This document shows, in pieces, positions 8,492 to 19,839 of a DNA stretch of 64,000 nt. Every line of letters begins with the position of its first letter. Position 1 is the first letter of the stretch. Under the pieces are notes generated by a model. The model did not search any database. It had not been told where the DNA came from and worked only from the letters and a program-made list of their open reading frames with translations. This DNA comes from Methyloversatilis sp. (GTDB lineage Bacteria > Pseudomonadota > Gammaproteobacteria > Burkholderiales > Rhodocyclaceae), in assembly GCF_030698125.1 (NCBI RefSeq), contig NZ_JAUYNV010000025.1:248001-312000 (forward strand), written 5' to 3'. Position numbers and translations under genes: made by a program.

Positions 8492-9534
8492 ACCGCATCA
8501 CTCCCCAGCAACTGCTGTTCGCGATGGGCCTGCTGCTGATCGCACTGGTCTGGGCAGTGGTCTATTACGCCCGCGACGAGTGGAAGCTGTACGGCGAACA
8601 ACCCGACGACGATATCGAGGTGCCGTCACTGGTCGAACGCAGTCAGGACGGTCTGACCAGCGTGCGCCTGACCACCGCGGCCCAGACGGCGAGCGGCATC
8701 GAACTTGGCCAGCCGCTTGCGGTGCGGGCCGGCACCGAACACGAGGCGCAGGCGGCAGTGCTCGACCTGGAGCCACTGTTCGCGCTGCGTGGCCTGCTGC
8801 ACGAAGCGCGCGCCGACATCGCACGCCTGGCCGCCCAGCTTGCCCGCGCCGAAACCGAGCGTGATCGCGTTCAGGCGCTGTTCAACGATGACCGCAATGT
8901 ATCGGAGCGCACGCTGCAGACGGCGCGCAGCCAGGTCGAACAGGATCGTGCTGCGCTGGCCGCTGCGCGCGCCCGGGCCGACGGCTTGCATGCGCGGCTG
9001 GTTCAGGGCTGGGGCCCGCTGGCGGGATCGGCGACGGGCGAGGCGCCCGATGAACTGGAGCGGCTGGCCGACCGGCGCAATTCGCTGGTTGCCGTCGCGC
9101 TGCGCGGTTCCGGTGAGGCGCCGCCGCTGATGCTGCTGCGCCTGCCGGACGGCAACGATGCCATCGAGGCGCGCCGCATCGGTCCTGCACCGCGCAGCCT
9201 CGCCCAGGCGGCCGGCGAAACCTGGCTGTACAAGTCCGAGCGCGTATTGCCGGCCGGCACCCGCCTGGCGGCACGCGGCGTCACCGGCGAAACCATGCTG
9301 TCGCTGGTGCCCAACAGCGCCGTCGTCTGGTACGCCGGCTTGCCCTGGGTGTATGTGCGCGACGATGACGAACCGGAGGAATTCACCCGCCAGGCGCTGC
9401 CCGCCGAATCGCAGCGTCCGGACGGCTGGCTCGCACCGAAGCTGGAGGATGACGCCCGCGTGGTGACGCGCGGCGCGCAGCTGCTGCTGTCCGAAGAGCT
9501 GAAGCACACGCTGGCGGACGAGAACGATGACTGA
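8488..9534 (+). CDS. RND efflux periplasmic adaptor subunit
   Basis: The protein has 348 residues. A single N-terminal membrane anchor (LLFAMGLLLIALVWAVVYYA) is followed by an acidic linker and a coiled-coil hairpin (about residues 95-165, rich in Ala, Arg and Glu), then beta-rich domains with LYKSERVLPAGTRLAARGVTGETMLSLVPNSAVVW. This is the membrane-fusion adaptor linking the channel at 7100-8491 with the pump at 9844-12990. It is diverged from the textbook CusB/CzcB pattern, and no His/Met-rich metal site is apparent. A 309-nt gap with three repeats separates it from the pump gene. Confidence 0.85.
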   Translation: MNRITPQQLLFAMGLLLIALVWAVVYYARDEWKLYGEQPDDDIEVPSLVERSQDGLTSVRLTTAAQTASGIELGQPLAVRAGTEHEAQAAVLDLEPLFALRGLLHEARADIARLAAQLARAETERDRVQALFNDDRNVSERTLQTARSQVEQDRAALAAARARADGLHARLVQGWGPLAGSATGEAPDELERLADRRNSLVAVALRGSGEAPPLMLLRLPDGNDAIEARRIGPAPRSLAQAAGETWLYKSERVLPAGTRLAARGVTGETMLSLVPNSAVVWYAGLPWVYVRDDDEPEEFTRQALPAESQRPDGWLAPKLEDDARVVTRGAQLLLSEELKHTLADENDD

Positions 9535-9565
9535 TCGGGCACTTTCGCTACCGGGCCGCCGCCGG

Positions 9566-9598
9566 ATGTTGGGGTTCGCTGGCTCACCCCAACCTACG
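9566..9598 (-). repeat. REP-like interspersed repeat, copy 1
   Basis: This is a reverse-oriented copy of a roughly 34-bp element whose two ends (GTAGGTTGGGG and CCCAAC) are partly complementary. This copy diverges in its central part compared with the two that follow. It lies just after the adaptor stop codon. Confidence 0.75.
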
Positions 9599-9663
9599 AA
9601 AGCACCTCGACACCGCACGTCCTCAGCCCGCCTGCTTCCCGCATCTCCGTGTCACCGCCTTCC

Positions 9664-9697
9664 CGTAGGTTGGGGTGAGCGCAGCGATGCCCAACAC
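9664..9697 (+). repeat. REP-like interspersed repeat, copy 2
   Basis: This forward copy reads GTAGGTTGGGGTGAGCGCAG then CGATGCCCAACAC. It can fold using TTGGG...CCCAA, and matches copy 3 at all but one position. Confidence 0.85.
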
Positions 9698-9750
9698 CAC
9701 GCCGCAGGCCGGGGCGACCGTATCCCGGCACCTTCGGGTGAGTGGCACCC

Positions 9751-9784
9751 CGTAGGTTGGGGTGAGCGAAGCGATGCCCAACAC
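9751..9784 (+). repeat. REP-like interspersed repeat, copy 3
   Basis: This forward copy differs from copy 2 by one base (GAGCGAAG in place of GAGCGCAG). It ends about 60 nt before the pump start codon, so a folded element would sit in the operon transcript between adaptor and pump. Confidence 0.85.
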
Positions 9785-9843
9785 AGCCCCCCCGCCACCT
9801 TGCCCCCCCCAACCCAGGCAGCCTGTCCCATGGGCCGCTCCCG

Positions 9844-12800
9844 ATGATCGAAGCCATCGTCCGCTTTTCCGTGCGCCGGCCAGGCATCGTGCTGGCACTG
9901 TCACTGGTGCTCGTCCTGTACGCCATCAGCCGCATGATGGACGCCCGGCTCGACGTGTTTCCCGAGTTCGCACCGGCGCAGGTGGTAATCCAGACCGAGG
10001 CCCCCGGTCTGCCGGCCGACCTGGTCGAAACGCGGGTCACGACGCCGATCGAATCGGCCGTATCGGGCACGCGCGGCATCAAGGAATTGCGCTCGCAATC
10101 GATTCCCGGCCTGTCCGTCGTCACGGTCATCTTCGAAGAGAAATCCGACCTGTTCCGCAATCGTCAGCTGGTGTCGGAACGGCTTGGCACGCTGGGGTCG
10201 CTGTTGCCGGCCGGCGTGACGCCGGTCATCACGCCACTGACCTCGTCGGCCAGCACACTGCTCGGCATCGGCATCACGTCGGCGCAGCGCTCGCAGATGG
10301 ACATGCGCTATCTGGTCGATTCGGTGGTGCGGCCGCACCTGCTGGCGGTGCCGGGCGTGGCGGACGTGAATGTGTTCGGTGGCGAAGTGAAGCAGTGGCA
10401 GATCCAGCTCGACCCGGCGCGGCTGCGCACGCTGGGGGTGACCTTTGCCGACGTCGAACTGGCGGCGCGCGGCGCGGCTTCGGTCGCCGGCGCAGGTTTC
10501 GTCGAGAACGACAACCAGCGCCTGCTGATCGCGATCGACGCCACGCCTTCGTCGGCGCGCAGTCTGGAACAGCTGACCGTCACACTCCCTGACGGGCGTT
10601 CGCTCGCGCTCGGCGACGTCGGCCGTGTGCGCGAAGCCCCGGGCCCGGCGATCAGCGCGGCGCAGATCAACGGCACGCCCGGCGTGTTCATGATGGTGCA
10701 GGGACAGCTCGGCGCCGACACGCTCGGCGTCACGCTGGAACTGGAAAAATCGCTGGCCGAGCTGGCACCGCTGTTCGAACGCGAACAGGTCACGCTGCAC
10801 CCGGCGCTGTTCCGGCCGGCCAATTTCATCCAGACCGCGCTGGGCAATGTGCGGGCCGACGTGATGATCGGCGCCACGCTGGTGGTGATCGTGCTGTTCG
10901 TGTTCCTGTACAACCTGCGCACCGCCTTCATTTCGGCCGTCGCCATTCCGCTGTCGCTGCTGGCGGCGGTACTGGTCATGCTGGAAGCGGGCGCCAGCCT
11001 GAACATCATGGTGCTGGGCGGTCTGGCGATCGCGCTCGGCGAGGTGGTGGACGACGCCATCATCGACTGCGAAAACATCTATCGACGGCTGCGCGAGAAC
11101 CGCCATCTCGGTTCTCCGGTGGCCGCGTGGAAGGTGGTGCTCGATGCGTCGATGGAGGTGCGCAGCTCGGTGGTGTACGCCACCTTCATCGTGGCGCTGG
11201 TGTTCGTACCGCTGCTCACCCTGTCAGGCGTCGCCGGCAAGCTGTTCGCGCCGCTCGGTCTGGCCTACATCCTGGCCATCCTCGCATCGCTGGTGGTGGC
11301 GCTGACGGTCACGCCCGCGATGAGCTTCCTGATGCTCGGCAATCGCGAACTGCCCGATGAGGATCCGCCGCTGGTACGCTGGCTGCGCCCGCGCTACGAG
11401 CGGACGCTGCGCGCCATCGAGCGCCGGCCGCACGGGCTGATCGCCGGCGTCATGCTGGCGCTGGCCGGCGGGCTGGGTGTGCTGCCGCTGTTCGGCGGCG
11501 AATTCATTCCGCCGCTGCGCGAAGGTCACTACATCGTGCATCTGTCGACCATTCCGGGCACCGCGCCCGGCGAGGTGCTGCGCGTCGGCCAGCGGGTGAC
11601 GGAAAAGATCCTGCAGATCGACGGCGTGAAGTCGGTGGCGCAGTGGGTCGGGCGGGCGCAGAACGGGTTCGACCCCTTCGGCCCGCACTACAGCGAGGTC
11701 GAGATCGAAATCGGTCCGCTCGACGGTGCGACACAGGAACGCATCCTCGCCGACATCCGGCGCACGGTGACCGGCGATGACGGCGACGCAGATCGTTCGG
11801 ACGAAGAAGCCGCTGAATCGGTCGGCTTTCCCGGCCTGGCGTTCTCCGTCAACACCTTCCTGACCGAACGCATCGGCGAGACCGAATCGGGTTTTCCGGC
11901 GACGCTGGTGGTGCAGGTGTTCGGCACCAATCTCGACCGGCTGGATGCCGACGCCAGCGCCGTTGCGCGAGCGCTGGCGAAGGTGAAGGGCGCGACCGAT
12001 GTGCAGGTGCTGGCGCCGCCCGGCACGCCGGAAATCATCGTCCGGCCGCGCCTGGACAAGCTCGCAGTGTGGCGACTGACGCCCGAAGACGTGCTGTCGG
12101 CGACCAGCACCGCCTTCGCCGGGCGCAAGGTGAGCGAGGTGTATCGCGGCACGCTGGCGACGCCGCTGGTCGTGACGCTGGATCCGGACCACCGCCGCTC
12201 GCCGAACGAGATTGGCCGCCTGCCGCTGCGCACCCCGGATGGCCGGTTGGTCGAACTGCGCGACGTGGCCGACATCAGCGTCGAGAACGGTCGCTACAAA
12301 ATCCTGCACTCGGGTGGCAAGCGGGTGCAGACCATCACCGCAAATCTGGCCAGCGGCCACGATCTGGGCGCGTTCAGCGAGGCCGTCGAGCGTACCTTGC
12401 GCGACGACGTGAAACTCAACGCAGGCAGTTACTACACGGTGACCGGTGCTGCCGAAGCACAGGCACAGGCGCGACGTGAGCTGGTCACGCATTCGGCGCT
12501 GGCCGCGGCGGCCATTGCCATCCTGTTGATGCTGGCGTTTTCGAGCTCGCGCAATCTGGTGATCACCTTCGTGAACCTGCCGTTTGCGCTGATCGGCGGC
12601 GTGCTGGCTGCGCTGGCCGGCGGCGGCTGGCTGTCACTCGGCTCGGTGGTCGGCTTCGTCACGCTGTTCGGCATCACGCTGCGCAACTCGATCATGCTGG
12701 TGTCGCACTTCCAGCATCTGGTTGAGCGGGAGGGGCATCCGTGGAACCTCGACACCGCCATCCTGGGCGCCTCGCAGCGTCTGCCGTCCATCCTGATGAC

Positions 12801-12990
12801 CGCGCTGGTGACCGGCCTGGGTCTGATGCCCCTGGTACTGGGCTCGGGCGAACCCGGTCGGGAGATCGAAGGACCGATGGCCGCCATCATCGTCGGCGGC
12901 CTGACGACCTCGACGATACTGAATCTGCTGGTACTGCCGACGCTGTTGCTGCACTACGGCCGCTTTGCCAAAGCCCCGCAGGACGCCTGA
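9844..12990 (+). CDS. RND-family efflux pump (CzcA/CusA-like inner-membrane subunit)
   Basis: The 1048-residue protein has the RND layout: a first membrane helix at residues about 12-30, a large periplasmic domain, membrane helices 2-6 (about 335-500), helix 7 (about 523-540), a second periplasmic domain and a final helix group (about 865-1040). The helix-4 region reads ALGEVVDDAIIDCENIYRRL, near but not identical to the DFGxxVDGAxxxxEN of heavy-metal pumps, so export of a metal or another cation is likely but not certain. The channel-adaptor-pump order makes a complete tripartite system. The gene ends in a palindrome shared with the convergent PEP-CTERM gene. Confidence 0.9.
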   Translation: MIEAIVRFSVRRPGIVLALSLVLVLYAISRMMDARLDVFPEFAPAQVVIQTEAPGLPADLVETRVTTPIESAVSGTRGIKELRSQSIPGLSVVTVIFEEKSDLFRNRQLVSERLGTLGSLLPAGVTPVITPLTSSASTLLGIGITSAQRSQMDMRYLVDSVVRPHLLAVPGVADVNVFGGEVKQWQIQLDPARLRTLGVTFADVELAARGAASVAGAGFVENDNQRLLIAIDATPSSARSLEQLTVTLPDGRSLALGDVGRVREAPGPAISAAQINGTPGVFMMVQGQLGADTLGVTLELEKSLAELAPLFEREQVTLHPALFRPANFIQTALGNVRADVMIGATLVVIVLFVFLYNLRTAFISAVAIPLSLLAAVLVMLEAGASLNIMVLGGLAIALGEVVDDAIIDCENIYRRLRENRHLGSPVAAWKVVLDASMEVRSSVVYATFIVALVFVPLLTLSGVAGKLFAPLGLAYILAILASLVVALTVTPAMSFLMLGNRELPDEDPPLVRWLRPRYERTLRAIERRPHGLIAGVMLALAGGLGVLPLFGGEFIPPLREGHYIVHLSTIPGTAPGEVLRVGQRVTEKILQIDGVKSVAQWVGRAQNGFDPFGPHYSEVEIEIGPLDGATQERILADIRRTVTGDDGDADRSDEEAAESVGFPGLAFSVNTFLTERIGETESGFPATLVVQVFGTNLDRLDADASAVARALAKVKGATDVQVLAPPGTPEIIVRPRLDKLAVWRLTPEDVLSATSTAFAGRKVSEVYRGTLATPLVVTLDPDHRRSPNEIGRLPLRTPDGRLVELRDVADISVENGRYKILHSGGKRVQTITANLASGHDLGAFSEAVERTLRDDVKLNAGSYYTVTGAAEAQAQARRELVTHSALAAAAIAILLMLAFSSSRNLVITFVNLPFALIGGVLAALAGGGWLSLGSVVGFVTLFGITLRNSIMLVSHFQHLVEREGHPWNLDTAILGASQRLPSILMTALVTGLGLMPLVLGSGEPGREIEGPMAAIIVGGLTTSTILNLLVLPTLLLHYGRFAKAPQDA

Positions 12991-12999
12991 ATTCAGGCG
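12984..12999. other. 16-bp perfect palindrome covering two convergent stop codons
   Basis: CGCCTGAATTCAGGCG contains the TGA of the pump gene and the TGA (as TCA) of the PEP-CTERM gene. It may act as a small bidirectional 3' hairpin. No T tract follows on either strand. Confidence 0.5.
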
Positions 13000-13526
13000 C
13001 GCGGAGAGCGACGCGATGCGGCAATCCCGATCAGGCCGAGGCCGGCGAGCATCAGCGTAAAGGCTTCCGGCTCGGGCACGACGCCGGTGACGAATTGAGC
13101 GCTCAGAAAGGCGCCCTGGGAAACGGGCTGGTCGGTCCAGGAAAATTCAGCGAACGTCGGTCCGACAGTCACTTTGACATTGCTCAGGATCGTGATCAGC
13201 ACAACATCCTTCAGCACGATCGACGGGCCGAATTCGAGGCCCGACAGCTTCAGGGTCATTTGTTCCCGCGCTTCTCCGCAACTGCGGATGCCGCAGAAGT
13301 CGCGCGGCGACCCCAGGGAGAACCCCGAGTCGGAATAGTCGAACGGCAACATGCCACCGACCAGACTGCCCTCTACGCCAGCGCCGACGACCGCGGAAAA
13401 GCTGCCGTAATCAACCGTTTCGGCGCGCAGCGCAGTGGTGACGATATCGCCGTTGAGTCCGGCTGCCGCCGGAAAGGAAAGCACGGCCCCGAGCGCCGCC
13501 AGACCAAACAGGGTGGGAAATTTCAT
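12993..13526 (-). CDS. PEP-CTERM sorting-domain protein
   Basis: This 177-residue exported protein has an N-terminal signal peptide (MKFPTLFGLAALGAVLSFPAAAG) and the tripartite C-terminal sorting signal: VPEP, a hydrophobic stretch (AFTLMLAGLGLIGIAA) and the basic SRRSPRA tail. Such tails are recognised by exosortase (EpsH/XrtA) in exopolysaccharide-producing Gram-negative bacteria. The middle has two Cys (DFCGIRSCGEA) that could form a disulfide and no domain I can name. The start is preceded by GCGAGGT. No exosortase gene lies in the window; these proteins are usually scattered. Confidence 0.88.
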   Translation of the reverse strand: MKFPTLFGLAALGAVLSFPAAAGLNGDIVTTALRAETVDYGSFSAVVGAGVEGSLVGGMLPFDYSDSGFSLGSPRDFCGIRSCGEAREQMTLKLSGLEFGPSIVLKDVVLITILSNVKVTVGPTFAEFSWTDQPVSQGAFLSAQFVTGVVPEPEAFTLMLAGLGLIGIAASRRSPRA

Positions 13527-13753
13527 GGAGTACCTCGCATCACGATCCGCAACACAGCCGCGGCAAATCAGAGGGAAGGAATATCGATCTGAATGAATGC
13601 AAGCAGAGAACGAGCCAATAGCGGGAAAAAATAACAAAGTCGCATCAAATCAGTGACCTCGCAGACGCCTTCCGCACGCCTCCCGGGGCAACGTCACCCG
13701 GGCTGGTGCGAATGTAAAAAGCGTCGACACAATCCAGGTGCGCCAGCTATCCC

Positions 13754-13972
13754 TCACCGGACGGCGATGCATATTCCGTCACACACGACCTTCTGGCCGC
13801 TGCGGATCTTGGCTGTCTTGCGGGTTTCGGTCCGCCCGTCCACCTGCACGTCTCCCCGAGCCACCCGCACCTTCCCTTCGCCGCCACTGCTGGCAAGGCC
13901 CGCAAGCTTCAAAAGATCGCACAGCGCTACGTATTCGCCGGTCAGCGTGAAATCAACGGTTTGCATGTTCAT
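13754..13972 (-). CDS. S4-like RNA-binding protein (YbcJ type)
   Basis: The 72-residue protein is essentially one S4 domain: LCDLLKLAGLASSGGEGKVRVARGDVQVDGRTETRKTAKIRSGQ. This matches the small YbcJ-like group (about 70 residues), thought to bind structured RNA. The gene lies 3 nt before the stop-side end of the aminotransferase reading frame on the same strand, so it is probably the last gene of that transcript. Its specific RNA partner is unknown. Confidence 0.85.
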   Translation of the reverse strand: MNMQTVDFTLTGEYVALCDLLKLAGLASSGGEGKVRVARGDVQVDGRTETRKTAKIRSGQKVVCDGICIAVR

Positions 13973-13975
13973 CCT

Positions 13976-15133
13976 TCAGTAGGCACGCAGACGCTCGACC
14001 GCCTGCGCAATGACGGCTTCAGTCTTGGCGAAGCAGAAGCGGATCAGCCTCGCATCGTGGCCGTCGTGGTGGAAGGCCGACACCGGAATCGCCGCCACAC
14101 CGGCTTCGCGCATCAGGCGACGCACGAAGGACTGATCCGGTTCGTCGCTGATGGCGCGATACGACGCCAGCTGAAAATAACTGCCGGCGCAGTCCGGCAG
14201 TTCGAAGCGCGAGCCGGCCAGACCGGCGCGGAAGGCATCGCGCTTGGCCTGGTAGAAACGGCCCAGTTCAAGGTAGCGCTCGGGCTCGGCCATGTAGTCG
14301 GCCAGCCCGAGTTGGCAAGGTGTGTTCACTGCGAACACGTTGAACTGGTGCACGCGGCGGAACTCGGCGCTCAGTGCAGGGGGGGCACAGACGAAACCGA
14401 CCTTCCAGCCGGTCACGTGAAAGGTCTTGCCGAAACTCGACACCAGCACGGTACGCGCCGCCAGTTCCGGCAGCCGCGCGGCACTGGCGTGTTCGCGGCC
14501 GTCGAACACGATGTGCTCGTACACCTCGTCGGAAATCACCACGATGTCGCGGCCGTCGCACAGTCGGGCAAGTGCGCGCTGATCGTCCATCGTCCACGCG
14601 GCTCCCGTTGGATTGTGCGGCGTATTGGTGATGATGAGCCGGGTGCGCGGCGTGATGCAGCGCGCCACCGCGTCCCAGTCGGGCAGGAAATGCGGGGCTT
14701 CGAGGCGCACGAACACCGGCGTGGCGCCGGCGAGCCGGATGCCCGGCAGGTAGCTGTCGAACGCCGGTTCGAACACGATGACTTCGTCGCCCGGCCCGGC
14801 GAAAGCAGTGATCGCCGTATAGACCGCCTGGGTTGCACCGGCGGTGATCGTGATTTCTTCTTCGGCGTCGTAGTCGGCGCCATACACCGCGCGCATCTTC
14901 CGGGCCACTGCCTCGCGCAGCGCGGGCTGCCCGGTCATCGGCGAATACTGGTTGCGGCCGGCCCGCATGTGCGCCGCCACCGCGTCGAACAGTGGCGGAT
15001 CGGCGCTGAAGTCCGGAAACCCCTGGGCGAGGTTGATCGCACCGCAGGCCTGCGCCTCGCGCGAAATGACGGTGAATATGGTCGTGCCGACGTCGGGCAG
15101 TTTCGACGTCAGATGGCCGGAGAAGACGTGCAT
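13976..15133 (-). CDS. PLP-dependent aminotransferase, methionine aminotransferase-like (YbdL group)
   Basis: This is a fold-type I aminotransferase of 385 residues. It shows the FPDF segment, NPTGA, SDEVYEHIVFDG and the PLP lysine in SSFGKTFHVTGWKVGF. The YbdL-like family prefers methionine, converting 2-oxo-4-methylthiobutyrate to methionine at the end of the salvage pathway. It is divergent from mtnA with 62 nt between the starts, which supports a sulfur-amino-acid role. The start ATG 15133 gives MHVFSGHLTSKLPDVGTTIF, the usual beginning for this group. Substrate preference is inferred. Confidence 0.87.
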   Translation of the reverse strand: MHVFSGHLTSKLPDVGTTIFTVISREAQACGAINLAQGFPDFSADPPLFDAVAAHMRAGRNQYSPMTGQPALREAVARKMRAVYGADYDAEEEITITAGATQAVYTAITAFAGPGDEVIVFEPAFDSYLPGIRLAGATPVFVRLEAPHFLPDWDAVARCITPRTRLIITNTPHNPTGAAWTMDDQRALARLCDGRDIVVISDEVYEHIVFDGREHASAARLPELAARTVLVSSFGKTFHVTGWKVGFVCAPPALSAEFRRVHQFNVFAVNTPCQLGLADYMAEPERYLELGRFYQAKRDAFRAGLAGSRFELPDCAGSYFQLASYRAISDEPDQSFVRRLMREAGVAAIPVSAFHHDGHDARLIRFCFAKTEAVIAQAVERLRAY

Positions 15134-15195
15134 GGCGGGTGACGGTGTCGCGTGTCGCCGGATTATGCTTGAAGCCCCGCCCATCCCGACCCGAC

Positions 15196-16275
15196 ATGAA
15201 CGACACACCCAGCCCGTTGCGCCTCGACGGCGACCGCCTCTTCATCCTCGACCAGACGCTGCTGCCCTTTGCCAAGCAGGAAGTGGCGCTTGAAACCGGT
15301 GCGCAGGCGGCCCGCGCCATCGCGACGATGCAGGTTCGCGGCGCACCGCTGATCGGCGCCATCGGTGCTTTCGGCCTGGCGCTGGCGCTGCGCGAAGCGG
15401 CCGACGATGCCGCGCTCGAGAGGGCGGTACGCGCACTCGGTGCAACCCGCCCTACCGCGGTCAATCTCGCGTGGGCGCTGCATCGCGTCGGCACGCATGT
15501 GCGGCCGCTGCCACCGGCCGCACGCGCCGCTGCGGCGTGGCGCGAGGCGCTCGCGATCTGCGATGAAGACCGCGCCGCAAACCGGCGCATCGGCGAACTG
15601 ACGCTCCAACTGATGCAGGCGATCACGCCACGGTCCGACCGGATGAACCTGATGACCCACTGCAACGCGGGCTGGCTCGCCACAACAGGCTGGGGCACGG
15701 CGCTGGCCGGCATCTATCTCGCACACGCCGCCGGCATCGACCTGCACGTGTGGGTCTCGGAAACCCGGCCGCGCAACCAGGGCCTGCTGACCGCATGGGA
15801 ACTGGCCGGCGCCGGCGTGCCGCATACGGTCATCGCCGACAACGCCGCCGGCCAGCTGATGCGAGAGGGGGAGGTCGACGCAGTCATCATCGGCGCCGAC
15901 CGCGTCGCCGCCAACGGCGACGTTGCCAACAAGGTCGGCAGCTATCTGAAGGCGCTGGCGGCGCGCGACAGCGGGCTGCCGTTCTGGGTCGCGGCACCGT
16001 GGTCGACGGTGGATGAGGGCTGCGCTGGTGGAGCGTCGATTCCGATCGAGGCACGCGACGGCGAAGAACTGCGCTTGGTGCGCGGCGCCGCCGGCCGCGT
16101 CCGCCAGCTCGGCCGGGACAGTCCGGTCGCCAATCCGGCATTCGACATCACGCCAGCGCACCTTGTGACGGCACTCATCACCGAACGCGGCATCGTTGAT
16201 CCGGCTCAGGGAATGCCTGAGGGAGTGCATTTCGCAAACACATCCGAGCGGAATGATCCACAGAACCTCAAGTGA
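15196..16275 (+). CDS. mtnA: S-methyl-5-thioribose-1-phosphate isomerase
   Basis: This 359-residue protein converts methylthioribose-1-phosphate to methylthioribulose-1-phosphate. It has the family landmarks MQVRGAPLIGAIGAFG, the catalytic Cys in MTHCNAG, VSETRPRNQG and the catalytic Asp in GADRVAANGDVANKVGSY. The start chosen is ATG 15196 (MNDTPSPLRLDGDRLF). The in-frame ATG at 15139 would overlap the divergent promoter region. The class II aldolase gene follows 156 nt downstream and could use the product. No mtnK or mtnP lies in the window. Confidence 0.93.
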   Translation: MNDTPSPLRLDGDRLFILDQTLLPFAKQEVALETGAQAARAIATMQVRGAPLIGAIGAFGLALALREAADDAALERAVRALGATRPTAVNLAWALHRVGTHVRPLPPAARAAAAWREALAICDEDRAANRRIGELTLQLMQAITPRSDRMNLMTHCNAGWLATTGWGTALAGIYLAHAAGIDLHVWVSETRPRNQGLLTAWELAGAGVPHTVIADNAAGQLMREGEVDAVIIGADRVAANGDVANKVGSYLKALAARDSGLPFWVAAPWSTVDEGCAGGASIPIEARDGEELRLVRGAAGRVRQLGRDSPVANPAFDITPAHLVTALITERGIVDPAQGMPEGVHFANTSERNDPQNLK

Positions 16276-16295
16276 ATTCTAGGAGCGTGAAACCC

Positions 16296-16340
16296 ATGAC
16301 AACAAAGCTTCTCCGCGATGTTGCATCGCGAAACACCTGA
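16296..16340 (+). other. Possible 14-codon leader ORF with internal hairpin
   Basis: A 14-codon frame (MTTKLLRDVASRNT) has GGAG 10 nt upstream. It contains a perfect 7-bp inverted repeat, CGCGATG-TTG-CATCGCG (16314-16330). It sits between mtnA and the aldolase. It may be a leader or only a hairpin after mtnA; nothing proves translation. Confidence 0.25.
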
Positions 16341-16431
16341 TCCATCGTCAATTTTTAATGTAAACCCGCTTGTATTCTGGGCTCCGGTCAGGATAATCCA
16401 CCGTTAATCCACAATACAGGGGCACACCCTG

Positions 16432-17061
16432 ATGAACGAGGTCAGCGGCAGCGATGTGCTTGAAGCAGCGCGCCGGTTGGAAGTTTGCGGACTTAACCGC
16501 GGCTCGGCTGGCAACGTCAGCGCGCGCCGCGGTCCCGCATTCCTGATCACTCCGAGCGGGCTCGAACCTGCCGACTGCACCGCTGACGACATGGTGGAAG
16601 TGTTCAGTGACGGCCGCAGCAGCGGCTGCCGCAAACCCTCGTCCGAATGGCGCATCCATCGGGACATCTACGCCGCCCGCCCCGACGCCGACGCCATCGT
16701 GCATGCGCACTCGCCATTTGCCACGGCGCTGGCCTGCGTCGGTGAATACATTCCGCCCTTTCACTACATGATCGCCCGCTTCGGCGGCAGCACCGTGCGC
16801 TGTGCGCGCTATGGGACCTTCGGCGAGCAGGCCTTGTCCGACGCGGTACTCGACGCCCTGCCCGGCCGCTGCGCATGCCTGATGGCGAACCACGGCATGC
16901 TGGTTTTCGGTCGCGACCTGCGCCACGCGGTCGCGCTCGCGGTGGAACTCGAAACGCTGTGCGAACAGTACTGGCGTGCGCTGCAGGTCGGCAGGCCGAA
17001 GTTGCTCGACGACGACGAGATGGAGCGGGTGCTTGGCAAGTTCGCGGGGTACGGCCAGTGA
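16432..17061 (+). CDS. Class II aldolase/adducin family protein, probable methylthioribulose-phosphate aldolase (Ald2-like)
   Basis: The 209-residue zinc aldolase has the family metal-site pattern: Glu in KPSSEWRIH, HxH in [11 protein letters not shown] and a further His in [13 protein letters not shown]-fuculose-phosphate aldolases and MtnB-type dehydratases share this fold. The aldolase-like PSSEW and the lack of any mtnC or mtnD nearby favour an aldolase that splits methylthioribulose-1-phosphate (or the 5-deoxy analogue) into DHAP and an aldehyde, as in the DHAP shunt of Rhodospirillum rubrum and some E. coli. That reading rests mainly on mtnA being next to it. Confidence 0.82.
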   Translation: MNEVSGSDVLEAARRLEVCGLNRGSAGNVSARRGPAFLITPSGLEPADCTADDMVEVFSDGRSSGCRKPSSEWRIHRDIYAARPDADAIVHAHSPFATALACVGEYIPPFHYMIARFGGSTVRCARYGTFGEQALSDAVLDALPGRCACLMANHGMLVFGRDLRHAVALAVELETLCEQYWRALQVGRPKLLDDDEMERVLGKFAGYGQ

Positions 17062-17161
17062 GCATGAAGGCAGCGCGGCATGCTCCGGTTCAAGAACGGC
17101 GCTTCGCAGCCGTGAACCCTGTCAGCCTCCGGCGTTGCAATCCGGCGGCGATTCGCCCCTG

Positions 17162-19792
<2,631 letters not shown>

Positions 19793-19839
19793 CCGACGCG
19801 TCGCCGGCTGCGCGCGACGCGACACTCCGGGAGCGCGCC

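Noticed and set aside
9527-9847. A 106-codon plus-strand frame between the adaptor and pump genes
   Set aside because: It is read through the REP-like repeats and has no protein-like character.
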